Shown one piece after another: positions 52,630-62,495 of a stretch of DNA of 64,000 nt; the stretch's first letter is position 1, and every line of letters begins with the position of its first letter. Source of the stretch: CALJTV01 sp034435835. GTDB taxonomy: Bacteria; Chloroflexota; Dehalococcoidia; GIF9; UBA5629. The notes beneath the pieces were generated by a model, which had not been told where the DNA came from, did not search any database, and saw only the letters and a program-made list of their open reading frames with translations. Made by a program: the position numbers and the translations under genes. The DNA lies in NCBI GenBank assembly GCA_034435835.1, contig DAOTWF010000030.1, forward strand, positions 62,001 through 126,000, given 5' to 3'.

Positions 52630-53811
52630 CTAGTCCGCATCTCCATGGTGGTCACGGGCTGTGCTCAACCACTTCTGCTTCTGCGCTATCCTCTTTTCCT
52701 CATTGGTGACCCGGTAACTGGAAAGGAACTCCTTTTTGAGATCGCCAAAGGTATTGTTCTTTATGGCTTCTCTTATCCTCTCCATCAGCCTCATCATGAA
52801 GCGCACATTATGTATGGTAGCAAGTCGGTACACCAGCAACTCATCGCATCTGAAAAGATGGTGAAGATAAGCCGCCGAGAAAGTGCGGCAGGTGTAACAA
52901 TCGCACTCCGGGTCCACCGGCGAATCAGTATCCCTGAATCTAGCCTTGGTTATGTCCTGCCTGCCGCGGGCGGTGAACAGCGCCCCATTTCTGGCGACCC
53001 TAGTGGGCAGCGCACTGTCGAAAATGTCAATACCCTGGCTAACACCTTCAATTACATCCTCGGGCGAGCCCACCCCCATGAGGTAGCGAGGTCTATTTTC
53101 AGGTAGCGACAGCACCGTCTCAGTCACCATAGACCACATTACCGATTTCGGCTCACCTAGACTGAGCCCCCCGATAGCATAGCCATCGAAGTCGAGCGAG
53201 ACGATCTGCTTTGCCGTCTGCTGCCGCAACTGGGGAAAAAGCCCGCCATGGACGATGCCGAAAAGCATCTGGTCCGGCTTTTTATGACTTCCTTTAGAGG
53301 CCTCAGCCCATCGGTAGGTTCGCCTCACCGCATCAACCGCCTCCTCAGCGCTAGCACTTGACGGCGGACAGTGATCCAGGGGCATGATTATGTCAGCACC
53401 CATCCTTTCCTGGAGCTCGATAACGCTCTCAGGAGTGAACTGGTGCTCACTGCCATCGATATGTGAGCGGAAAACCACACCCCCATCGTCCACCCGGCAG
53501 AGCCTTGCCAGGCTGAAGACCTGATAGCCGCCGCTATCGGTAAGTATAGGTCCCTCCCATTTCATAAATTTATGTAGCCCGCCCACCCTCTTAATGATAT
53601 CCACCCCAGGCCTTAAATAAAGATGGTACGCATTCGCCAGCACCATACTCACCCCTACATCTTTGAGGTCGTGGGGTGTAAGCGTTTTCACCGTGCCTCG
53701 GCTGCCCACCGGCAAAAACACCGGCGTCATCACCGCGCCGTGAGCCGTGCTGAGTTCCCCCAATCGCGCCCTGGTGGCGCTGCATGTCTCCATTACTCTA
53801 AAGCGGGTCAC
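52630..53811 (-). CDS. tgt: tRNA-guanine transglycosylase
   Basis: A 393-residue enzyme inserting preQ1 at position 34 of GUN-anticodon tRNAs. Family marks: TPVFLPVGSRGTVKTL, the catalytic Asp in LTDSGGYQVFSL, the second Asp in FDSALPTRVARNG, and the zinc site CDCYTCRTFSAAYLHH. GTG start at 53811, three bases after the stop of the heme O synthase gene. Other queuosine genes are not in the window. It is the last gene of the alaS run. Confidence 0.97.
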   Translation of the reverse strand: MTRFRVMETCSATRARLGELSTAHGAVMTPVFLPVGSRGTVKTLTPHDLKDVGVSMVLANAYHLYLRPGVDIIKRVGGLHKFMKWEGPILTDSGGYQVFSLARLCRVDDGGVVFRSHIDGSEHQFTPESVIELQERMGADIIMPLDHCPPSSASAEEAVDAVRRTYRWAEASKGSHKKPDQMLFGIVHGGLFPQLRQQTAKQIVSLDFDGYAIGGLSLGEPKSVMWSMVTETVLSLPENRPRYLMGVGSPEDVIEGVSQGIDIFDSALPTRVARNGALFTARGRQDITKARFRDTDSPVDPECDCYTCRTFSAAYLHHLFRCDELLVYRLATIHNVRFMMRLMERIREAIKNNTFGDLKKEFLSSYRVTNEEKRIAQKQKWLSTARDHHGDAD

Positions 53812-53814
53812 CTC

Positions 53815-54678
53815 TCAGAACAACCAGGCATCCAGAGCCATTGCGAGGAATACGATCCCGAGATAAGGATAGGCAGACAACTTATAAAGCCGCCAGGCGG
53901 ACTTCGCTGTAGTCGAGAACAAAAGGTTGCCGCTGGCGATGACCATAGCAGCACCGAAAATACCCGCCACTACCAGATACAGCATGTGAAGTCCGGTGAA
54001 ATAGAGCAGAATTGAGATCGAGTATAGTAGCAACGATAGACCAAACAGCGTCTTCACCACATTTTCGACCGACCAGCTCAGAGGAAAGTATTTTAGACCA
54101 GCACCCAGATAGTCCTCCCGGTTGGCTATCATCACGCTCCATACATGGAGCGGCACCCATGCCATTACCAGAAGACAGAGGAGGAGGATTTGCATGTCAA
54201 AGAATGGTTTAACAGCCAGCCAACCGATGAGCACCGGACTGCAGCTGGCGACCATGCCCAGGAAAGTACAGGAGACCGTTTTTCTCCATATAGACGAAGC
54301 TATAGCACCTATGGCACCGACAGCAAAGCATAGCGGGTGTAAGAACCATGCCAGCACCAGACCAGCAACGATAAGCCCCAGGACCAACGGCAACACCTTC
54401 TGCGCAGGAACGATACGCCCTGAAGGCAGGGCACGGCGGGCGGTCCTTTTCATCCGTGCGTCCACCTCCCTGTCGAGGTAATTGGTAAGACCATTGCAGC
54501 CGGCGCTCCCCAGTGCGATAGCCACCAGGACCAACGCCAGCCGCCCAGCCGCTATCTCCCCACCGGCAGCCAGTACCGCTGCACACCCCCCAATAAAGGT
54601 CAGTAGGAATGTAGCACCGGGCTTCAATACCTCGATGTAGTCAACGATTCCCCACGCGTAGGACACGCTGGCTCTCAA
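53815..54678 (-). CDS. ctaB: UbiA-family prenyltransferase, heme O synthase type
   Basis: A 287-residue integral membrane protein with about nine helices. First Asp-rich motif NYLDREVDARMKRTARRALP and second motif NREDYLGAGLKYFPLSW match protoheme IX farnesyltransferase (CtaB/CyoE), which adds the farnesyl tail to heme b for terminal oxidases. No oxidase genes are seen nearby. TTG start at 54678 overlaps the aroKB stop. If the organism is a strict anaerobe the role needs another explanation. Confidence 0.8.
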   Translation of the reverse strand: MRASVSYAWGIVDYIEVLKPGATFLLTFIGGCAAVLAAGGEIAAGRLALVLVAIALGSAGCNGLTNYLDREVDARMKRTARRALPSGRIVPAQKVLPLVLGLIVAGLVLAWFLHPLCFAVGAIGAIASSIWRKTVSCTFLGMVASCSPVLIGWLAVKPFFDMQILLLCLLVMAWVPLHVWSVMIANREDYLGAGLKYFPLSWSVENVVKTLFGLSLLLYSISILLYFTGLHMLYLVVAGIFGAAMVIASGNLLFSTTAKSAWRLYKLSAYPYLGIVFLAMALDAWLF

Positions 54679-56357
54679 TTCACCATCACCTCGCGTAGAA
54701 CGCTCAAGACTACATCTTCTGGCACATCGCCGCGCACCACTGTCCTGCCTATGCCTTCGAGCAATATCCAGCGGATAGCCTTACTGCGCACCTTCTTATC
54801 CAGCTCCATAGCCCTGACTACATCAGACATTGCCACCCCAGAGCACCGCGTAGGCAGTCCAAACCTTTCCAGCAACACCCTCTGCCGCTCCACCACCCCC
54901 ATGTCTATCAGTCCGAGCCTCAGACTTATTCCGGCTGCCGCCATCATGCCGACAGATACCGCCTCGCCATGGAGAAAGCGTTCATACCTGGTTGCTGCCT
55001 CCAGAGCATGCCCCACAGTGTGTCCGTAGTTCAGGATCACTCGCCTCCCCGTCTCCTTCTCGTCTTCGCTGACCACCTGCGCTTTAATCGAGGCGCTCCG
55101 GGTAACAGCACAACGGAGGGCAGCAGGCTCCAGCGCCAGAAGCTCCTCCGCCTTATCCTCAAGAAACTGTACCAGACCAGCTTCCGCAATCAGACCGTGC
55201 TTGATCACCTCCGCCCAGCCCGACACCAGCTCGCGTTTGGGCAGTGTGGTCAGCGTCTCCAGGTCAGCTAGCACCAGGCTGGGCTGGTGAAAGGAACCGA
55301 TCAGGTTCTTACCCAGGGGATGGTTTACCGCCACCTTGCCGCCGATGCTGGCATCGACCATAGCCATCAAGGTCGTTGGCACCTGTACCCAGTATATCCC
55401 ACGCAAATATGTTGCCGCCACAAACCCGGCGAGGTCGCCAGCCATGCCACCACCCAGCGCCACGATAACGTCCTTCCTTTCCAGCCGCCGCTCAATCAGA
55501 AAGTCGTATATTTTTATGGCTTGCACAATGCTCTTGGTAGACTCGCCAGAGGGCACGGTATATGTCTCTACGGCAAAGCCCGCCTCCTTCAAGCTGTCAC
55601 GGACCTTTGCCCCGTAAATGGCAAACACCGACTCATCAGCGATCATAACCGCCATGCCCGACAAGCCGACCTGTCTCATCCTTCTCCCGAGCTGCCCCAG
55701 TACTCCCCAGCCCACAAATATCGGATAGCGCGCCGTTCCCGTCACCACCACACACGCCGGTTCACCCCTGTCTGCATATATGGGCAAGCCACAGTCCTTC
55801 ACCGCAGACTTCCAGGCATTTATCACCTCAAGACTGACCTCGAGGGTACCCAGCCTGTCAGTGTCCACCGTCCGGTCAGCAACCGCATAAAAAGGCTGCC
55901 GTAGCTTTTTAAGCTCCCTGATACGCTCCAGCGGGTTGTCACCGGCAAGCAGGGGACGTACCACAGGACTGGAGGACTCCTGTCCCTCAGCCAAGAGGCG
56001 CTGGCGTATGGTCTCGGGGGAAGCTTCCAGACAGATGACCACGCTGCAGTCCTGAAGAAGCTTCCGGTTCTCGGCATCAACAACTATGCCCCCGCCGGTG
56101 GCAATGACCTTGTTACTGGCATCCCTGCACACATGGTGCAGCACTTCACGCTCCAAGCGTCGGAACTCCCTTTCGCCATCGCGCTCGAAAATTTCCGGTA
56201 TGCTTCTACCAGTTAGTCTGACCACCTCTTCATCGGTGTCCACATACTCCCACCCCAATAGTTCCGCCACCTTTTTAGCCACCGAAGATTTCCCGGTGCC
56301 CGAAAAGCCTATCAGAGAAATGTTACTGCTCTTATGTGGATTGCCCATGTCCGCCAA
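54675..56357 (-). CDS. aroKB: Fused shikimate kinase / 3-dehydroquinate synthase
   Basis: A 560-residue bifunctional protein. Residues 1-175: shikimate kinase, with P-loop IGFSGTGKSSVAKK, DTDEEV and GGGIVVD. Residues about 195-560: 3-dehydroquinate synthase, with ALGGGMAGDLAGFVAATYLRG, SIGGKVAVNHPLGKNLIGSFHQP and NYGHTVGHALEA containing the metal ligands. It thus covers pathway steps 2 and 5. The start (ATG 56357 or 56348) lies inside the aroC gene (26-base overlap). Confidence 0.95.
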   Translation of the reverse strand: MADMGNPHKSSNISLIGFSGTGKSSVAKKVAELLGWEYVDTDEEVVRLTGRSIPEIFERDGEREFRRLEREVLHHVCRDASNKVIATGGGIVVDAENRKLLQDCSVVICLEASPETIRQRLLAEGQESSSPVVRPLLAGDNPLERIRELKKLRQPFYAVADRTVDTDRLGTLEVSLEVINAWKSAVKDCGLPIYADRGEPACVVVTGTARYPIFVGWGVLGQLGRRMRQVGLSGMAVMIADESVFAIYGAKVRDSLKEAGFAVETYTVPSGESTKSIVQAIKIYDFLIERRLERKDVIVALGGGMAGDLAGFVAATYLRGIYWVQVPTTLMAMVDASIGGKVAVNHPLGKNLIGSFHQPSLVLADLETLTTLPKRELVSGWAEVIKHGLIAEAGLVQFLEDKAEELLALEPAALRCAVTRSASIKAQVVSEDEKETGRRVILNYGHTVGHALEAATRYERFLHGEAVSVGMMAAAGISLRLGLIDMGVVERQRVLLERFGLPTRCSGVAMSDVVRAMELDKKVRSKAIRWILLEGIGRTVVRGDVPEDVVLSVLREVMVN

Positions 56358-57516
56358 AAGAGAGCGAAGAAATGTAGTTCCTGTAGTTCTCTAAAGTCTC
56401 TCTCAAATTGTCGCCGCCAAATTTCTCCAGCATCGCATCCGCCAGAACAATAGCCAGCATGGCTTCCCCAACCACACCGGCAGCCGGCACCACACAAATG
56501 TCGCTGCGTTCATAGTGGGCTTTCGTCGCCCTGCCGGCGCGCAGGTCAACCGTTGGGAGGGGTTTGCCCAGAGTAGCAATGGGCTTGACCACAGCCCGAA
56601 CGACTATCGGTTCCCCGTTGCTTATACCACCCTCGATACCGCCAGCAAAATTGGTGGCACGACGCCAGGGATAAATCCCTTTTTTGCCACGGGCAGGCTT
56701 GATAACATCATGCGCCTGTGAGCCGTGGATACTCGCCAGAGAAAAACCAGCTCCTGTTTCAACGCCCTTGACTGCGTTTATGCTCATAATCGCCGCAGCG
56801 ATACGGGCATCGAGGCGCCGGTCCCAGTGCACATGGCTTCCCAGCCCTATGGGGACGCCATCCGCCACAACCTCAAAGATACCGCCCAGCGTGTCACCAT
56901 CAGCTCTAGCCCTGTCAATGGCTGCCAGCATCGCCTTTTCCGCCTCAGGGTCAGCACAGCGTAATGGCGACTTCTCCACCTTTCGCCAATCTACATGACC
57001 TCTTATCTTAGACTCATGCCCGCCGATATTCACTGTGTGACTGTAAATAGCGATGTCGAACTCCTCGAGAAACCTACGGGCAATGGCACCGACCGCCACC
57101 CGTGCTGCAGTCTCCCGCGCACTGGCTCTTTCCAGTACAGTCCTGATATCATCAAGCCCGTATTTGACCACACCTGCCAGATCTGCATGCCCCGGTCTGG
57201 GCGCAGTCAAGGGTGGTATCTCAACCTCGACAGGTGAAATACTCATCACCTCCTGCCATTCCTGCCAGACACGGTTAGTCAGTATAAGCCCTATCGGGCT
57301 CCCGATGGTATAACCATGTCGCACACCCGAGACTATCTTGGCTTTGTCAGACTCCAGCTTCATCCGTTCGCTGCGACCGTACCCGCTTTGCCGCCTTCTC
57401 AGGTCGCGATGGATATACTCTTCAGAGAGCTGCAAGCCAGCCACCATACCTTCCAAAATCGCCAGCAGCCCCTGCCCATGCGACTCTCCAGCGGTCAAAA
57501 AGCGGAGTCTCCCCAC
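56332..57516 (-). CDS. aroC: Chorismate synthase
   Basis: A 394-residue FMN-dependent enzyme making chorismate from EPSP. Signature segments: N-terminal FLTAGESHGQGL, the GHADLAGVVKYGLDD region, SARETAARVAVGAIA, and RATNFAGGIEGGISNGEPIVVRA. C-terminal RSDICVVPAAGVVGEAM. It lies between sppA and aroKB in the run. EPSP synthase (aroA) is not in the window. Confidence 0.96.
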   Translation of the reverse strand: MGRLRFLTAGESHGQGLLAILEGMVAGLQLSEEYIHRDLRRRQSGYGRSERMKLESDKAKIVSGVRHGYTIGSPIGLILTNRVWQEWQEVMSISPVEVEIPPLTAPRPGHADLAGVVKYGLDDIRTVLERASARETAARVAVGAIARRFLEEFDIAIYSHTVNIGGHESKIRGHVDWRKVEKSPLRCADPEAEKAMLAAIDRARADGDTLGGIFEVVADGVPIGLGSHVHWDRRLDARIAAAIMSINAVKGVETGAGFSLASIHGSQAHDVIKPARGKKGIYPWRRATNFAGGIEGGISNGEPIVVRAVVKPIATLGKPLPTVDLRAGRATKAHYERSDICVVPAAGVVGEAMLAIVLADAMLEKFGGDNLRETLENYRNYISSLSFGGHGQST

Positions 57517-57537
57517 TTGCTTGTTCCTCCTCTTAAA

Positions 57538-58446
57538 CTACCTATATTCGGGCTGCGGGTACGGGTTGCTCAAAATTTTCTCCACAACCACAGCCTCGGC
57601 CCCCAGCAGCCCTGCTCTTAACAAATCGGTTAGACTCAGCCCACCCAGCTTCAGAAATGTCTCCAGTAAAGACGGCACACGTGGCTTGTAATGCACAATC
57701 TTGGGTTCTTTTATACCAGCAAGCCCTGCTGCCACGTTTACCGCTTTATCTAGCCCGCCGAGTTCATCCACCAGGCCCAGCGCTTTCGCCTGCTCTCCGG
57801 TGTAAAGCTGCCCGGTGGCTAACTGCCTTACCTTCTGCTTATCCATACGCCTGCCTTCAGCCACGACATCGAGGAACTGCTCATACAGCTGCCTGGTCAT
57901 CTCCTGCATAAGCTCCTGTTCTTCGGGGGTCAGTTCTCTCAGCCCGGCATACATATCCTTGTGTTCCCCGGCTTTGAAGACCTGGACCTTGATTCCCAGT
58001 TTATCGTAGAGCCCCGCTATGTTCGGCACCTGGGCGAGCACCCCGATGCTCCCCGTCAGCGTCCCGGGCAAGGCTACAATTCTATCAGCCTTGGCGGATA
58101 TATAATAACCACCTGAAGCCACCACATCGCCCATACTGACCACAATCGGCTTTTTCAGGCTCTTCAATATCTCAAGTATCTCCTGGCAGGCAGCCACACT
58201 GCCACCGGGGCTTTCTATCTGCAAGACCACAGCTCTGACGCCAGGGTCATTTTGTGCCCTTTCAAGCTGCTCACGCACCAGCGCCGGTGTTATCACCGCC
58301 CCACCAAAAAGCAGCCCGCTGGGTTCATGCTGGATGGGACCGCTCAGCGAGATCACCGCGACCTTGCCATCCGCCGCTGTACACCCACCCAGCAGCATAG
58401 AAACCAGCAAGATGGATAAAGCCAATAACAGTAAACCGTTTTTCAT
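57538..58446 (-). CDS. sppA: Signal peptide peptidase SppA-type lipoprotein
   Basis: A 302-residue protein with a lipoprotein signal peptide (Leu-rich core and lipobox LLGGC near residue 22). The catalytic Ser is in VVASGGYYISAKADRI and the paired Lys is probably in the later IKVQVFKAGEHKDMY stretch. TLTGSIGVLAQ is the family hallmark. It degrades cut signal peptides at the membrane. ATG overlaps the aroE stop (ATGA). Confidence 0.93.
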   Translation of the reverse strand: MKNGLLLLALSILLVSMLLGGCTAADGKVAVISLSGPIQHEPSGLLFGGAVITPALVREQLERAQNDPGVRAVVLQIESPGGSVAACQEILEILKSLKKPIVVSMGDVVASGGYYISAKADRIVALPGTLTGSIGVLAQVPNIAGLYDKLGIKVQVFKAGEHKDMYAGLRELTPEEQELMQEMTRQLYEQFLDVVAEGRRMDKQKVRQLATGQLYTGEQAKALGLVDELGGLDKAVNVAAGLAGIKEPKIVHYKPRVPSLLETFLKLGGLSLTDLLRAGLLGAEAVVVEKILSNPYPQPEYR

Positions 58447-59321
58447 ATACTAGCCCCTTTCTCAATAAGCGCCTTTTCTGCAGCTTGGAACATTATCTCA
58501 AGCGGAGGCTCTTTTCCGGTCCACAGTTTAAAAGCCGCAGCCCCCTGATATACCAGCATAGCCAGACCATCTATAGTTTTCGCCCCCGCCCTTTTAGCCA
58601 TTTTGAGCAAAGGTGTCTCACGAGGATTATACACCAAGTCGTAAACCAGAACACCACCCCCGAGCATATCCTCGGTCAGGGGCGATCTTCCTTCCTCCGG
58701 AGTATGTCTCATACCCAGCGTAGTGCAGTTTACCACCAGCTGACACCTCGCCACTGCCCCTTTCAACCAGTCCTCCTCCCAAGGTACCACAACCATCTGG
58801 GTAACAAGGCCTGCCTCCCATGCGTATCTGGATAAATCTTTCACCAGCCGCTCGGCACGTGCTCTGGTGCGGTTGGCAACCATCAGCATTGCCAGTCTTT
58901 CACGGATAAGAGCGAAGCATACAGCCCTTGCTGCCCCTCCTGCCCCCAGTACCACCGCAACCTTTCCCCGCGGCTCAAACTCAGCCCTGCTTAAAGCAGC
59001 GAGGAAGCCGTCTACATCCGTGTTGTAACCCATTAGACTGCCATCTTCGTTGACAATGGTATTTACAGCGCCCACAGCACGCGCCAGGTCATCGAGGCTG
59101 TCTGCAAGGTGTACTACCTTCTCCTTGTAGGGAACAGTGACATTCGCCCCCAGGCTCTGCGGGACACGCAAGCCCTCTACAACCGACGGCAACAGCCTTT
59201 CCTCAGCCTCCAGCAGTTCGTAGCGTACATCGAGCCCGCAGTAGTCCAGAGCTGCCTGTTGAAACCCAGGAGAAATGGAATGCTTCAGCGGATAGCCGAT
59301 TAAATAGATAGACCTCGTCAC
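58443..59321 (-). CDS. aroE: Shikimate dehydrogenase
   Basis: A 292-residue NADP(H)-dependent enzyme, step 4 of the shikimate pathway. Seen: GYPLKHSISPGFQQAAL, GANVTVPYKEKV with the catalytic Lys, NTDVDGF, VLGAGGAARAV (Rossmann loop), NRTRARAERL, and the C-terminal LVYQGAAAFKLWTG. Overlaps ruvX and sppA by four bases on each side. Confidence 0.96.
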   Translation of the reverse strand: MTRSIYLIGYPLKHSISPGFQQAALDYCGLDVRYELLEAEERLLPSVVEGLRVPQSLGANVTVPYKEKVVHLADSLDDLARAVGAVNTIVNEDGSLMGYNTDVDGFLAALSRAEFEPRGKVAVVLGAGGAARAVCFALIRERLAMLMVANRTRARAERLVKDLSRYAWEAGLVTQMVVVPWEEDWLKGAVARCQLVVNCTTLGMRHTPEEGRSPLTEDMLGGGVLVYDLVYNPRETPLLKMAKRAGAKTIDGLAMLVYQGAAAFKLWTGKEPPLEIMFQAAEKALIEKGASI

Positions 59322-59740
59322 TGCTCCCCGCTTCGCAGGCTATCTAAATACCCCTGCAGTACAAAGGCAGCAGCCGCAGCATCGCGTACCAGCCGCCTGT
59401 GTCCTTTCTTCGCACCTGCCTGCAAAAGCAGGCGGTCAGCAGCATTGGTGGACAACCTCTCATCCCTCAGCTTGATATCAATCTGAAGACTTTCAGACAG
59501 CTTCCGTACAAAGTCGTAAACCTTCTCCGCCTGTGCACCAACTCCGCCATCCAGCGAATAGGGGAGCCCCACCACCACACAACCCACCCTATATTCACTT
59601 ACCAGGCTGCAGATATGGTCGATAGCCCTGCTGTCGCTCACTCTGACAACAGTCGTTAACGGGCTGGCTAGCAGCCCCTCGGGGTCGCTCATAGCCACGC
59701 CTATCTTTTTATCCCCGACGTCCAGAGCCATCACGCGCAT
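59318..59740 (-). CDS. ruvX: RuvX/YqgF-type RNase H-fold nuclease (pre-16S rRNA or Holliday junction)
   Basis: A 140-residue protein. Asp in ALDVGDKKIGVAMSDP, Glu in LRDERLSTNAAD and a late Asp (VRDAAAAAFVLQGYLD) form the catalytic set. It commonly lies next to alaS, as here (seven bases downstream of alaS). Confidence 0.94.
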   Translation of the reverse strand: MRVMALDVGDKKIGVAMSDPEGLLASPLTTVVRVSDSRAIDHICSLVSEYRVGCVVVGLPYSLDGGVGAQAEKVYDFVRKLSESLQIDIKLRDERLSTNAADRLLLQAGAKKGHRRLVRDAAAAAFVLQGYLDSLRSGEQ

Positions 59741-59747
59741 GCCTTTA

Positions 59748-62423
59748 TCAACCCTTCCCAGATGAAACCAGCTTCTTCACCAGCCCCAAAGCTTCGTCCA
59801 GCTTGCTGGCATCTCTGCCACCTGCCTGTGCCATCCCGGGCTTGCCACCGCCACCGCCTCCGGTGACCTCAGCCACCCGAGCCGCTATCTCTCCGGCATG
59901 CAGCCCCCGAGCCACCAGATCGCTGGTCACCATAGCCACAAACCCGGGTTTGCCATCATAGACTGTTCCCAGAACGATCACCGCGCTCCCGAGGCGCGCC
60001 TTAAGGAAGTCGCCTATCTCCCGCAAGGCTTGAGGGGAAGCTGAAGATACTCTAGCAGCGACCACCGTTATGCTGTCCACCTGCTCAGCCTTGGAAAGCA
60101 GTCCCTCAGCCACCAGCCGGGCAAGTTCCTTCTCCAATGCTATAGCCCGTTTGCGTTCTGCAGCCAGCTCGTCAAGCAGGGCTTCTGCCCTGACGGGTAG
60201 CTCTAGAGGCAAGCTTTTGAGCTTCTCTGCCGTGCTCCCCAGCACTTCAAGACAGCGCTCCACAAACTCTTCAGCCTGGCGCCCGGTCAGGGCTTCAATC
60301 CTCCTCAACCCAGTGCCAATACTGCTTTCTGAAGTAACCACGAAGAACCCTATCTCCCCCGTAGACCGCACGTGGGTGCCGCCACAAAGCTCAGCGCTTA
60401 CCACAGGCTCACCGATCTCTACTACACGAACGGTGTCGCCATACTTTTCCGTGAAAAGCGCTATAGCACCCTCGCTTATGGCCTGCTGATAGGAAACCGC
60501 TTTATACCTCACCGGCAGGTCCTGCCGGATTTTCTCGTTCACCGCATGCTGGATCTGGGCGAGTTCCTCTTTACTGAGAGGCACCAGGTGGGAAAAATCA
60601 AAGCGGAGCTCGTCAGGGCTCACCAGTGACCCCCTTTGAGAAACATGGCCACCTATTGTCTTTCTCAGGGCAAAGTGGAGCAGATGCGTGGCGGTGTGGT
60701 TACGGGCGATGTCAAGGCGCCGCTCTATATCCACACTGGCTTCCACCACCTCCCCAACCCTTATGACCCCCTTGGTGACCCTTCCAACATGCACTATCGC
60801 CCCCTCACCGAGGTTGCCAAACGGTGACCACACGGTATTGGTCACCTCCACCTCCCCTGAAGCGCTCACAATCTTGCCGGCATCTCCCACCTGTCCTCCC
60901 ATCTCACCGTAAAACGGTGTCTCCTCAAGCACCACTGCCACTTTATCGCCCTCTTTAGCCTCACCTACCGAGCGACCATCATCCGCATCGAGCACATAGC
61001 TCACCCTAGAATTGGCTGTAAACTGCTCGTACCCCACAAACCTCGTCGGCGCGGGGATTATAGTAAGAGTGGCTTTCTCTCGTGCAACCCCCTTATCGCT
61101 GGCAAAAACAAATTTCTGACTTGCCCTGGCTCTTTCCCGTTGCTTCGCCATTTCAGCTTCGAAGCCGTGGATATCGACGTCGAGACCCTTGCTCCGGGCG
61201 ATCTCAGCAGTGAGCTCCACCGGGAAACCGTAAGTATCCCAGAATTTGAATACGTCCTCCCCGGATATGCAGCTTTTCGCTTCCTGCAAAGCTTTTTGGA
61301 TGGCTTCATCGACTAGGTTTATCCCGGCATCCAGAGTACCTTCAAACTTCTCCTCCTCCACTTTGACCACCTCTTCGATCAGGCTTCTGCTGCTCACCAG
61401 CTCCGGATAAATATGTCCCATCCTCTCTATCACACCCACAGCCATCTCGCTGAAGAACGGCCCATTTACACCCAGCCTCCTGCCAAAGAAGCAGGCCCGC
61501 CGCAGTATACGCCGCAGCACATAGCCTCTGCCTTCATTGGAAGGCAATACTCCATCAGCAATCAGAAATGCAACACCCCGACTGTGCTCGCATATAATGC
61601 GGATAGCCCTGTCAGCAGCTTCGTCCTTCCCGTAAACTACGCCGGCTATCTGACAGGCTTTCTCCCGCAGCGGCAGAAAGAGGTCTGTATCATACACAGA
61701 GGACACTCCTTGCATAACAGCGCTTATCCTCTCCAGACCCATCCCGGTATCTATGTTGGGCTTCGGCAGGCGAGTACGCTTGCCATCAGGGCTCTGATCG
61801 TATTCGGTAAACACCAGGTTCCAGACCTCGCAAAAACGTCCGCAATCGCAGCCTGGATTGCATTCAGCCCGTCCACAGCCCACCCCAATGCCGAAGTCAT
61901 AATGAATTTCACTGCAGGGACCGCAGGGTCCCGAGTCCCCGGCGGGGCCCCAGAAATTGTCCTCCTCACCCAGGCGCACTATTTTCTCCGCCGGAAACCC
62001 CACCTCTCGCCAGTAACGGAAAGCCTCGTCATCATCCAGATATATTGTGACCCACAAACGTTCAGGGGCTATCTTCATCCGCCCGGTGACGAACTCCCAC
62101 GCCCAGGAAATAGCCTCTTTCTTGAAGTAGTCGCCCACGCTGAAATTTCCCAGCATCTCGAAAAACGTCAGGTGCTTAGCATCCCCCACTGAGTTGATGT
62201 CGGTGGTGCGGAAGCATTTCTGGCATGAAGCCAGACGCGGGCTGGGGGGCACCGCCAAGCCCAGAAAGTAGGGCTTTATCTGCACCATTCCCGCTGTGGT
62301 GAACAGCAGGGTGGGGTCACCATACGGAACCAGAGAGGAACTGGGGATGACCAGATGCCCCTTCTCTTCAAAGAAGTTCAAAAACGCCTTCCTTATCTCA
62401 TCGCTTTTCATCCGCTTTGCCAT
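59748..62423 (-). CDS. alaS: Alanyl-tRNA synthetase
   Basis: About 891 residues. Class II catalytic core (FLNFFEEKGHLVIPSSSLVP, CQKCFRTTDINSVG), editing domain with HTATHLLH and CGGTHVRSTGEIG zinc motifs, and C-Ala domain ending with GGGGGGKPGMAQAGG. The ATG at 62423 or 62411 is favoured, because an in-frame TTG at 62459 lies inside the -35 box. No Shine-Dalgarno is visible, so the message may be leaderless. First gene of the alaS-ruvX-aroE-sppA-aroC-aroKB-ctaB-tgt run. Confidence 0.95.
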   Translation of the reverse strand: MAKRMKSDEIRKAFLNFFEEKGHLVIPSSSLVPYGDPTLLFTTAGMVQIKPYFLGLAVPPSPRLASCQKCFRTTDINSVGDAKHLTFFEMLGNFSVGDYFKKEAISWAWEFVTGRMKIAPERLWVTIYLDDDEAFRYWREVGFPAEKIVRLGEEDNFWGPAGDSGPCGPCSEIHYDFGIGVGCGRAECNPGCDCGRFCEVWNLVFTEYDQSPDGKRTRLPKPNIDTGMGLERISAVMQGVSSVYDTDLFLPLREKACQIAGVVYGKDEAADRAIRIICEHSRGVAFLIADGVLPSNEGRGYVLRRILRRACFFGRRLGVNGPFFSEMAVGVIERMGHIYPELVSSRSLIEEVVKVEEEKFEGTLDAGINLVDEAIQKALQEAKSCISGEDVFKFWDTYGFPVELTAEIARSKGLDVDIHGFEAEMAKQRERARASQKFVFASDKGVAREKATLTIIPAPTRFVGYEQFTANSRVSYVLDADDGRSVGEAKEGDKVAVVLEETPFYGEMGGQVGDAGKIVSASGEVEVTNTVWSPFGNLGEGAIVHVGRVTKGVIRVGEVVEASVDIERRLDIARNHTATHLLHFALRKTIGGHVSQRGSLVSPDELRFDFSHLVPLSKEELAQIQHAVNEKIRQDLPVRYKAVSYQQAISEGAIALFTEKYGDTVRVVEIGEPVVSAELCGGTHVRSTGEIGFFVVTSESSIGTGLRRIEALTGRQAEEFVERCLEVLGSTAEKLKSLPLELPVRAEALLDELAAERKRAIALEKELARLVAEGLLSKAEQVDSITVVAARVSSASPQALREIGDFLKARLGSAVIVLGTVYDGKPGFVAMVTSDLVARGLHAGEIAARVAEVTGGGGGGKPGMAQAGGRDASKLDEALGLVKKLVSSGKG

Positions 62424-62430
62424 CTTCTGG

Positions 62431-62459
62431 ATTTTAGAGTACTCCACCCCTGCTGTCAA
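62431..62459 (-). promoter_or_regulatory. Promoter of the alaS run
   Basis: Minus strand: perfect TTGACA (62459-62454), a 17-bp spacer, TAAAAT (62436-62431). Predicted start near 62424, at or just before the ATG at 62423. Confidence 0.72.
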
Positions 62460-62495
62460 CGCAGCTAACGGGAACTCTCATATTTTCGGCAATTG

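Noticed and set aside
61413..62192. A 259-codon plus-strand frame inside alaS
   Set aside because: It is antisense to a region with clear AlaRS motifs and shows no family pattern of its own.
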